64,000 nucleotides of DNA from Augochlora pura. Its lineage: Eukaryota > Arthropoda > Insecta > Hymenoptera > Halictidae. Where the stretch lies: assembly GCF_028453695.1 (NCBI RefSeq), contig NC_135782.1, forward strand, positions 16,858,190-16,922,189, written 5' to 3'. A program made the translations under genes and the position numbers. Shown here piece by piece: positions 54,698 through 64,000 of this stretch; the stretch's first letter is position 1, and each line of letters starts with the position of its first letter. The notes beneath the pieces are model-generated. The model worked only from the letters and a program-made list of their open reading frames with translations. It was not told the DNA's origin and ran no database searches.

Positions 54698-56039
54698 TGC
54701 ATTATAAAACGGAAAAAATCCTTTAAAACTCGATTCCCTCGATCGAGTTCGCAAAAACAATTTATAATAACGTTATCATTATCGCGATAGCTTTTTTCCT
54801 AAAAGACACGGTCGTTTCTACACCACCTTTTTGTTTCCACCGTGGCGCCGCCTGCCAAATGCGATTAGCCGGATTTTTTATTCCGCCGCTGTGCCGGGCG
54901 CGTCTCTCGTCCGTCGTCGACGGGCGTCCCCGGGCTTTCGAAACTTCGGGACACTTAAGTGGCTCGGGGAAAATACCGGACACGCCACGCCGTCGGAATA
55001 TTGTCTCGGGGAAATTATCGCGCCGCCGCATTGTCGGAAAAAAGTTCCGCTTAATACGGTGGGGGAGGGGAGGAGAGAGGACGTTCATTGTTCCTCACGG
55101 CGAGAGAGCAACAGCGCGAGCGATAATTGCGCTGGAACGCGGCGATGCCGTCGTGCGTTGTGATTATTATATTTCACCGCTTTGACTGCCTTTCTCGCCT
55201 ACGTTCCGATGGACGGAATTATCCGCCGGCGTTGCATCGCGGATTTCTACGTTGATTCGTATCGGTTAGGCTTCGCTGAACGTCAGGATTTATGCAAAGT
55301 AAAAATTCCCCAACGATGATGCGAAAGACATAAATATAAATTGAATAAAAATAAATCGCCTGCTCTCATTCGTTTCTAATAATAAAATTACAGTACCAAA
55401 AGATTATTTAATCCTTTTTGGTACTGTAATTATACAGCCCTGAAAGTGATTACTGTTAAAATTATTATATAAAAATGCCGAGAAGAATTTCCAATTATTT
55501 CTGACAGCAATAATTTTATACCATCAGAAATTCTAAAATAAAAAGTGAGAAATAATTTTTGTTGGACCCGAATAGATATTGTTAATAGAATCAGAAAAAT
55601 AATTCATTGATCGGGAACGACGAAGAAAGAGATTGCAAGAGAGCAAGGAGGAGAGAAGGAGAGAGGGAGCGATAATTGTATCGCAGAGACTCGTCCAAGC
55701 AGCTGCAATCGATTTCCCCGGGATGATAATTAATCTGACATAGCCAATATTTAACCTTTGTTGCGCCGGTTCCTCGGGGCCCTGTCCAATTAATCGTCCG
55801 TTCAGTTCCGTTCGTCCGGTAACGAGACTTCGCGTCGCCTTTTCTGAAATGATATGAAAAAAGAAAAGCACCGTCTCGTCTCGTCTCGGGCGAACACGCC
55901 CGGCGAACAGAGAAAGGAACCGGAGGAATTAAAAACCGTTTCAAAGTTAGTGCCTCGTCCCCTGCAATTCCGATCCGAAGTGTTTTCCCGGCGAAAGGAA
56001 AACTTCTCCGGCCGTTTGCCGGCGCGGCTCGAACGAATC
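54698..56039. other. Spacer between blocks 2 and 3, with a perfect-ended palindrome
   Basis: GC-rich to 55300, then AT-rich. 55386-55431 is a near-perfect 46-bp palindrome with arms AATTACAGTACCAAAA and TTTTGGTACTGTAATT around an AT-rich centre. Confidence 0.6.
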
Positions 56040-56480
56040 GGTGGCTGCGAGAGCGAGCGAGAACCGCGGAGAGAAAAGGACGGAGAAAGAGAGAAAAAAT
56101 AAGGGGAAAGGCGAGGGGAATAGAGAGAGGAAGTAAGGGGAGGATAGTATAGAATAGAGAGAAAAAGTAAAGCGAGGAGAGTGTAGAATAGAGAGAAAAA
56201 GTAAAGCGAGGAGAGTGTAGAATAAAGAGAAAAAATAAGGGGAGGAGGGAGCAGATATAGGGGGACAATGCGAGAGAAGAAAGAAGGGAAGTGTGGAGTC
56301 GGAAAATAAGGGGGAAAAAAGAAGGGAAATATAGAGACAGGTGAGAATGAAAACAGGATAGAGAGATCAGAGAAAACAAGGCGGGAGTTCATGGAGAAAA
56401 TAAGAGAAAAGAGACGATGGAAATGTAAAGTGATATAGAGAAATTTAAAGAGGGAAAACTATAGAGAAAGATGTAAACTT
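56040..56480 (+). repeat. Polypurine tract, ~440 bp, with a ~34-bp unit
   Basis: The plus strand is almost entirely A and G. AATAGAGAGAAAAAGTAAAG followed by CGAGGAGAGTGTAG repeats about three times (56150-56240). The opposite strand therefore shows a 262-codon frame of Ser/Leu/Phe/Pro that is an artefact. Confidence 0.85.
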
Positions 56481-56499
56481 TGTGGAAGTAGAAACATGT

Positions 56500-57028
56500 T
56501 TGACTATGGTCAGACAGAAATTTACAGTGAAACAGTGTCGGTCTATGATCAGATAGAAATTTAAAGTGAAACAGTGTCAGTCTAGGATCAGACAAAATTT
56601 GTAAGTAGTACAGAGACATCCTCTGATCAGACAAAATGTGTAAGTAGAGGAGTGTTAACCTCTGATCAGACAAAATGTGTAAGTAGATCTAGGGCAGCCA
56701 GTGAGCAAACAAAAATAGAAAGGAGAACAGAGTCAGTCTATGGTCAGACAAAATGTTTAAATAGGGTAGAGTAAGCCTATGATCAGACAAAATATATAAG
56801 TAGAATAAAATCGGGCTATTATCAGACACCACTTGCAAGTGGAACAGTATCAACCTATAATCAGACCAATTCTGTAAGTAGAACGGTATCAGCCCATAAT
56901 CAGACAAAATATATAAGTAGAAAAGTCTGAACCTGTGATCAGACAAATTTTGTCAGTAGAAAGAGTACACCCTATAATCAGAAGAACCTCACAGTAGAAC
57001 CTGGTCAATCTATGATCAGACAAAAGAA
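56500..57028. repeat. AGCCTATGATCAGACAAAT satellite, block 3
   Basis: About twelve units, fairly regular at 39-45 bp, with TGATCAGACAAAATNTGTAA followed by GTAGA. This is the most ordered block of the family. Confidence 0.85.
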
Positions 57029-58439
57029 GAGCAAAGAGAGTACAAAGAAAAAAATAATAGAAACAAGAATAAAAAATATGGAAAAATGTATATTACTTTA
57101 AAGGTAGAAACAATTGTTAGAACACTGAATAAAAAATATATATAACAAACAATATGAGCAGAGATGGCTAGAGAGATACTAAGGGAAAAACGACAAGAAA
57201 CAATAACCACAGTAAAAATAAAAGAAGAGCGATGTCTATATACAAAGAGAGAAAAACAGGGAGAAAACTTCAAGAGAGAGAGAGAGAGAGGAGAGCAGGT
57301 GGAGGGTAGGAAGAAAGTGGGAGGAGCGTACCGGTCCGGGAATCTATGCGATAGCGAGACAAATGTTGTCTTGATCAAAGGGAATTCGAAACGGTTCCAC
57401 GTGAAAGCGGCGCGCGAAGATTGCAGAGAAAAGGGCGAGGCAACGGATCCGCCGTCTGATCCGCCACGGAGTTCGACTACTATGCCCCGTGCCTCACGAG
57501 ACGTATTCCACTTCGACATGGCATGCCGCAAATCCGTAAAGCTCAAATCCCACGGAGTCCCTGTGGATTTGCCCGGGGGATGGAGGAAGAGAGGAACGAA
57601 GAGAGAGGCGAGTCGCTCGCGACGATGAAAAAAGGAATGGGGGTGGATTCGTCGATCGGTCCGGGTTCTCTCTCCCCTCGGCCTCGCAGATAGCGTAGAG
57701 AGGAGTCCACCCCGTACGAGCGGAGCGGGGAGGGAAAGAGAAAAGGAATTTCGAGGCTCAGACGTCGCCGATTGGAAGTACAATTTGGTGGGGGGGTATT
57801 CGAAGCCGCGGAAGGGAGACTCTGCTCCCTGCCTGCGATCGATACTATGAATATTCGATATCTCCGGGCAGCGGCACAAAGTACCTGTCAAAACAGCAAT
57901 CTCGAGCGTTAATGTCGTCGCAAGGGCAGCGTTTGCCGTGCAAACACCGGCACACGCAGCGCGAGCCTCTTATTTGTGCAGCGCCTCGGTGTCGTGCTCG
58001 ATATGATTAATATTTCGGTATTGATCTGTTGCGCCCGACGCCCGACGCTTCTCGTTCCGGAACGTTTCCACGGAACTTAACGCAAACTCGACCGTTCAAT
58101 TATCGTTGTTTGACGCGGCCGCGGTAAGCTCGGACTGATGCACCGGCCTGCGAGCACGCGGCAACGAGCACCGTGTCGGAACGATGCTCTTCGGTCGAAC
58201 ACAGATCGCTGAAACCCTCTCAAAATTAACCTGAAACACTCGAGACAAATAATAACACTTTAAAATTTATTTATACTTGATTATAACACAAGCCAATTTG
58301 CGACCCAGCTTTGATTTCCACGAGGTTCTTTCTCTAAGGATTTAAAGTAGAATGCAAGAGGGTAGTTTACATGTTTGCAGAAGAATTTTTGATAGCTTGA
58401 TGTAAAAGGGGGTGTAAGATTGTAAGGGGAATGATCTAT
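57029..58439. other. Spacer between blocks 3 and 4
   Basis: AT- and purine-rich to 57300, then GC-rich. A 291-codon minus-strand frame (57016-57891) is low in complexity and has no domain; I do not call it a gene. Confidence 0.45.
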
Positions 58440-59605
58440 GTCGGAACTGGTACGGTGGAGAGTGTTTATGGTCAGATATATAGAATGGGAACGGTAGGTA
58501 ATCGAGGCGCCAGTAGAATGTGGTCAGACAATTTGGAGGAGCTGATCGGAAGGCGGAATTAAGAGCGTCTGTTCTGGCAAGCGGAGTAGAATAAGGATAG
58601 TTGATGGTCTGGGAGATGCGGAAGCTGGATTGGGACGTTCTGCAGATGAGTAAGTGGAATAGGTCCTGTTTTTGATCTAAGAAGAAGAAATTGTGAAATA
58701 TATATGAAACATATATGTGAAATATAAATTAAAGTTGAAGGGAATCGTCTGGGATCAAATTGCAAGTAGAGTAGACACGATATAAGTCAGGCAATTGAAA
58801 GAATTAGATTAGAAATCATTTCTAGTCTGTTTTTAGACAAGTGGAATAAGGACACCTCGTGATTAGATTATTTATAAGAACTGTCTTCCATGATATTGTC
58901 AGTAAAATAAGGCTTAACAGAAAATTATAATTATAGAAGAGTGAAAAGTGGAATGAAGAAAATAGTTAAGTAGAACATGCAGTATATGATCTGGCAAACT
59001 TTCTAAGTAGAACAGCGCCAGCCTATCATCAGACAGATATTCCAGGAAGAATATAGTCAGCCTATGATCAGACAAATGCAGCAAGTAGAATACAGTCAGC
59101 CTAATATCAGACCAATATTTTAAGTAAAATATACTGACAATCGGACAAATTTCTAAATAAGATAAGGCCTGCCAATGTCCAGACAAATCTTTAAGTAAAC
59201 TAAGGACGATTTGTAAGAACAGTCTACAATGGTATTGTCACTAGAAAAAGGGTTACAGAAAGGTAGTATTATAGAAGAGAGAAAAGTGGAATAAGGCAAC
59301 TGTTTAAGTAGAATAGTCAGTGTATAATCAGACAAACGTAAGTAGAACATTCAGTGTATAATCAGGCAAACGTAAGTAGAACAGAGCCAGCCTACCATCA
59401 GAGTTACCATCAGTCAGACAAGTTTCGTAAGTAGTATACAGTCAGCCTATGATCAGACAAATACGACAAGTAGAATATAGTCAGCCGAATATTTTAAGTA
59501 GAATAAAATAGCAATCGGACAAATTTGTAAGTAGAATAATATCAACCTATGACCAGACATATCTCTGAGTAGAATAGGGACAGCCAATCATAAAACGTCT
59601 GATCC
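58440..59605. repeat. AGCCTATGATCAGACAAAT satellite, blocks 4 and 5
   Basis: Degenerate units at 58440-58870 are followed by a clearer block at 58975-59605. Within the latter, a duplicated segment is visible: GTATTGTCACTAGAAAAAGG and the preceding AGAACAGTCTACAATG near 59220 resemble 58880-58910. Confidence 0.75.
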
Positions 59606-61113
59606 ATAATTAGGCGACCAAAACGCCGGCTATTTGTGTTCAGACAACTAGCCAAGGATGTCGAGACTGTTAAAATATTCATCAGAAGGGAGACTAATTC
59701 TGGTTGGATAATTATAACGCAGACGATTTATAATCGTTAATGAAGAGTCAGCAAATAGCACCCAGCGACGGCAGGCTAATAATAAAACAAGCTTCAGCAT
59801 CGTGTCCCTTTCATTAATGATTAAAAAATCCTTGTTACCCAGCTGGTTTAATTATCCTAATGAACGGACGCCGGTGAAACAGAAGTCCTCGAAATGTATC
59901 GCGGGAACCGCCATGACTCTCCGCGTTTCCACCGAGATACTTTGTTAACGTGCATAGGCTGGGACCGCTCTCCTCGCGTAGCTCTGTTTAACAGGTGCCT
60001 GCAGACCTTTGTGCCCCGATAATAAGCTTTTTCAATGGGTCAAACCGCTTAGGCAGCGTTTCCCCTATTCGGCGGCGTGCAGCGCGAGGGTGGTTAAAAT
60101 ACTAACTGCTTACCAGACGATGAGCGAGCAGAACCCGAGCGGACCACGATGAGGCATCAAAACGCTGCACCCGCAAGCCGGGAGCCTGTTAATAGTACCA
60201 ACCAGAGAGAACAGCCATCAGCTCTTCCTTAGTGTATCGTTTAAATTAATGTTTGTGTATACCCATTCCCCACCTGTTCTCTCGCAACTTCGCCGGATAC
60301 TTGAGCCGAAACAAGATTTCTATTTGACTTTGCACTGTATTCTGTACGACGTGTGTGCCGAGTTACTAATGTTTATAGAGTGGATATATGCGAGAGAGGA
60401 GCACGAGATACGAGCGCGCGCACAGGACCGGTAAATACACAGGAGATGTTTTAATATCATGGGCTTTACATTTAAATCCCGCGGCGTGGATGCACTTTAA
60501 TAAAACCAGACGTAAGTAGCGTGCCGCGATCATAGAGCCGGGCACACCGTGGTCGTGGATCGCCAGGACAAAATTCCAGCGGTCAACGTCGCGCGGTTTT
60601 CAGCTAGCAAATTGCAGCGTCGGTGGTCGTTTCAATCGTCGAAGTTTAGATTTCTTGTAGAAATGATACGAAACTTAAATAAATGCAGAATCCATTTTAT
60701 GATTAATATTCCAACTCGGTAAATTTTAGATAAAATCATAAAGATGAGGCTCTTGCGTTGTAAAGTGTTTGTTAAATTTAGTTATCTCTACTTGGCCACG
60801 TCTCAGCGATTTTGGAATACTCCACGCTACCGTAGTAGTTCATCGACCGATTTTCGGCTCGCGAGCAACGCCGCGTTCGACGTCGCATCGCGTTCGATCC
60901 GATTAAGGCCGGAATGAAATTTTTATGAAAAAAATCCCGTCGATCAACGGTTACGCGTTACGAGCTATGGACGAGCGACGAATGAAATTCACCGCCTCTC
61001 TTCCGCACCGGCGCGAATTTTTCATCCAGGATTAACCGTGACAGGCTAACGAAGTTAGCAGTGCAACTCATCGGCCGACGGCGAACCGACAAAATCGGAA
61101 AGTAGCGAGAAAT
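59606..61113. other. Unassigned
   Basis: Balanced composition. Short frames (for example 60249-60434, plus) are without domains. No tRNA or element is recognised. Confidence 0.45.
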
Positions 61114-61535
61114 AGAGACCGGGACGTGACCTGACCGAGACTGGAACGTGACTTCACTGAGACTGGAGCGTGATCTAACTTAGATTGGAGTGTAATCTGA
61201 CTGAGACTGGACTGTGATCTGACTGAGACTGGAACGTGACCTGACTGTGATTGCAACATGATTTGACTGAAACTGGAACGTGACTTCACTAAGACTGGAA
61301 CGTGACTTCACTAAGACTGGAACGTGACTTCACTAAAACTGGAACGTGACGTGACCGAGACTGGAATGTGACTTGACCGAGACTGGAGCGTGACCTGACC
61401 GTGACTGGAGCATGACCTGACCGAGACTGGAGCATGACCTGACCGAGACTGGAACGTGACATAATCAGACCTTGATCTAATCGTGATCTGACCGTGATCG
61501 GACCGTGATCGGACCGTGATCGGACCGTGATCGTA
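61114..61535. repeat. 22-bp satellite passing into an 11-bp half-unit
   Basis: About 16 units of GACCTGACCGAGACTGGAAC plus GT, with a local block of ACTTCACTAAGACTGGAACG units (61280-61340). At 61485-61535 the period halves to GACCGTGATCG, repeated about four times. Confidence 0.9.
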
Positions 61536-62970
61536 CCATGACCAGTACAGTAGTATTATCCAACCCTGAGCCGTCACGATGGACACCCGAAATCTGCGGA
61601 TTTCCAGCAGCAATCTCGAAAATTGTCGCTGCCCCGCGCTCCGATACGCGCGCTCGTTTTGGAAATTTTTCGTTATTGAATCGCGCAATCACGATTTGGC
61701 AGTGGCGAATCCAGCCCGACTCTTTTACGAACCGACCGGATCCCCTTGCTTTACTACAGGCGCCGAAATCGTGAGATTGCATTGCGATCGATGCCGAAGT
61801 TGTTTCTGGCACCGCTGTTACAGTAAATATAATTTTCCCTCGACCAAACCCGTGCACCGATTACGGAAGCAATTAGAGAGAGAATCGCTCGCTTTATTTA
61901 ACGATTTATAGCAAACGTTTTACGATTTATTGCAAATTTATTGTCAAACTTTATTTAAACAGTAGAATCCGCGTCCAATCAGTTTTTATCGTTTTCACAC
62001 TTTGTTAAAACTCCGTTATTACTCCGCCCGATGAATTCGTTCGAATTTTTAGCATCGAATGACCCTAGAAACGCACTCGAAACGAAACAATTTCGGGCTG
62101 AATAATTGCAGTGGAATCTAGTGTACCAATTAAGAGTTGCTCTAACGATTATTTTATTTCATTTTATCTCACATATTATTTTTATATTTGCAATTATTAT
62201 TCGATATCTATATTTCACTTTACACCTTGATTATTTTATATTTAAATTACATAAAATATCGTTCGTATTACAAGTATTTATATTCGGATAATATAAATCG
62301 TGCGAAAATCGTCAGCCGACAGAACAAATGAGGCATTAACTCCATGGCGAAAGGAGCCCCCGGTTAACGAACTCGCGAGCAAATCTATCCGCAAGCCTTT
62401 CTTTCTTTCTCGTAGAAGCGTCGTTCGAGTGACGCCGCGAACACCCTCGAAGCGGATAGCCTCGCTGCGCGCGAGTTCGAATGTTTTAATTACGATCGTT
62501 CTACTTCACGGTTGAAACTTATCTCCCGGCCGAAGGGCGCTCGAGTGCCGGCTGGCAACAAGTCCCGCCGCGGAGCCCCCGTATCCCACGTGTTATCGTT
62601 TTAATTGCCACCTTGTTACCGGCTGCCGTGTTTTACGCGCGCGCGGAAATAGAACGGGCGGCAGGGTCGTTAAGGATCCCACGTATCCTCCGGGCATTCT
62701 GACGTTCCCGCTTACACCTGTACGAGTGTACTACGTCCTGGGGAATGTTAAAAGCCGACTTTTTAATTAACGACGTTATTATTATTATTATTGGCTTGGA
62801 CGATAACCGTCAGGTGTTCGGGTTATTGCGGCACAGGTGACGATGCGAATAGGAGTGTGGATATCCTTAAACGAGGGTGCTATAACATGATCGATGGCAA
62901 GGAGACAGTTTATCAATAATAAAATAATATTTCTTAATAGTAAAAGCAAAATAATAATTTTTAAATAATA
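61536..62970. other. Unassigned
   Basis: GC-rich, then AT-rich at 62100-62300, then GC-rich. (ATT)n near 62777-62792. No gene is supported. Confidence 0.45.
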
Positions 62971-63195
62971 AAGTAATATTTAAGGAATGACAGAGTAATT
63001 TTTTAAAAATATTATCTCACCCCTTTCTCTTCATTTATCCCCTCCTTTTCACTGATTCACAGGGGCTATTTAGGTAGAATAAATAATTCAGTAATATTTA
63101 ACGAATTATAAAGTAATATTTAAAAAATATTATCTCACCCCTTTTCTTTAATTTCTCCCTTCCTCTATACTGATCTACAGGGTCTATTTAGAACC
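62971..63195. repeat. Direct duplication, period 118 bp
   Basis: AAAATATTATCTCACCCCTT recurs at 118-bp spacing (ATTATCTCAC at 63011 and 63129). Both are followed by a TTTCTCY-rich part, CTGATYYACAGGG and CTATTTAG. Confidence 0.85.
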
Positions 63196-63918
63196 CAAAG
63201 GCGGGGTTTAAATGAGTCGATCTCCAAGGATTCACGGCCCTGTAAAGCATCGAAGCCCGCGCCTATCCGGCGAAGATTCATTTAAACCTTATGAAGAAGA
63301 TCCGCGGACCCCGGCGACCTCCGCGCGGACCAAGCCGAGCCGAGCATAATGCCGGGCCGTCGCTTCGGCCCGCTGGGAAAGTTCGTTCGTCGAGAGAACT
63401 TCGGATATTTTATTCGATGTCCCGGAATAACTTTTAATATCCCGCTCCCAGCTTTATAACGGGGAGGGACGGCGAGCGACAAAGCGGGGGTAGAGGCGAA
63501 AGGGTGAAAGGTCGGAAAAAAGTGGGCTGTCGGGTGAGGTGTTCAAGGGTCGGCTGCCCTCCCCCCACCCACCCACCGCCGACGCCGCCGCCGTCGATCA
63601 ACTTTTTAGCTGTCCCTAGGTCGCTCCAGCACGGCGCTCCACCAAGCTCCGTGGAGTTTTAATGAAGAGTTCGGCCTCTTATTGGTTTCCCCTTTAGGGC
63701 GGCCGCTGCGCCGCCATTCGCGCTGTCCCGGGGCGTTCGCGCGTTTTATTGCACCCTCCGGTAGCGCGTATTTTCCTACCGCGATCCATAAGCCGTACCG
63801 TAGTGCTGGCTTGACGCGGCTTCGAATGTATTTTGCATATTCTTTTGGTGAAGTTTTGCGTGTATGGTTTTCGTTCTTCATAGAGGTACAGTCTGTTTGA
63901 TTTTTTATAATCGTCTGT
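63196..63918. other. Unassigned, GC-rich
   Basis: A CACCCACCCACC tract lies at 63563-63577. Overlapping frames at 63606-63900 on both strands are without domains. Confidence 0.4.
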
Positions 63919-63983
63919 ATTTTGGATGTCAGTCGTCAGACTTCAATTTTTTGGATGCCAGTCTGCTGACTTCAGTCTTTTTA
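63919..63983. repeat. ~29-bp direct repeat at the window edge
   Basis: TTTTGGATGTCAGTCGTCAG and TTTTGGATGCCAGTCTGCTG, both followed by ACTTCA, are adjacent. This may be the first part of an array that continues outside. Confidence 0.6.
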
Positions 63984-64000
63984 ATGAAGAACTGGGGATC

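Noticed and set aside
55591..56379. 262-codon minus-strand frame
   Set aside because: Produced by the polypurine tract at 56.04-56.48 kb; low-complexity protein without motifs.
57016..57891. 291-codon minus-strand frame
   Set aside because: Ser/Phe/Leu-rich from purine-rich plus strand, no domain, satellite sequence at its end, no splice context.

Overview
This is a piece of animal nuclear genome, most likely from a hymenopteran insect and probably an ant. The reasons are spliced genes with long introns, a mosaic of GC-rich stretches and AT-rich low-complexity DNA, many micro- and minisatellites, a non-LTR retrotransposon, and dispersed palindromic repeats of a kind I associate with ant genomes. 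That last point is recognition from memory and is not proven by this window. A 100-base run of N at 2984-3083, sandwiched between poly-C tracts, is an assembly gap.

Only one host gene can be supported. It is a plus-strand copper type II ascorbate-dependent monooxygenase of the DBH-like/MOXD1 family, entering from upstream and ending at 23790. Six exons are visible (1707-1984, 17306-17392, 18324-18509, 20693-21145, 21952-22145, 23319-23790) and join in frame into 555 residues, from the tail of the DOMON domain to a hydrophobic C-terminus. The start codon and most of the DOMON domain lie outside the window. The histidine ligands of both copper sites are present. The methionine that normally completes the CuM site is threonine. 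A possible 3' UTR runs to an AATAAA at 25827 and contains an 18-bp stem-loop.

The introns are crowded with repeats. The 15.3-kb first visible intron holds an apparently intact two-ORF non-LTR retrotransposon in antisense (6520-11234) with a candidate 16-bp target site duplication, set into a 19-bp satellite. Four copies of a palindromic GC-loop repeat (three in this gene's introns), three copies of a dimeric ~170-bp repeat (all in its introns), a piggyBac-like MITE and a GACGT-rich satellite are also present.

From about 25.8 kb to the end I find no convincing protein-coding or RNA gene. The region consists of unassigned DNA and repeats: a 30-bp minisatellite carrying E-box-like CAYGTG cores (27.0-27.3 kb), several AT-rich arrays, a heptamer array (33.7-34.1 kb), a large inverted duplication (37.57-42.52 kb), a second probable piggyBac-like MITE (43.85-44.12 kb), a palindromic element with CCTAA-like contents (48.07-49.02 kb), a 373-bp tandem duplication (51.9-52.5 kb), interspersed arrays of one ~40-bp satellite (53.4-59.6 kb), a polypurine tract (56.0-56.5 kb) and a 22-bp array that passes into its 11-bp half-unit (61.1-61.5 kb). 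No CRISPR, prokaryotic operon, virus or toxin gene is seen. All calls were made by reading; no alignment or database search was possible.
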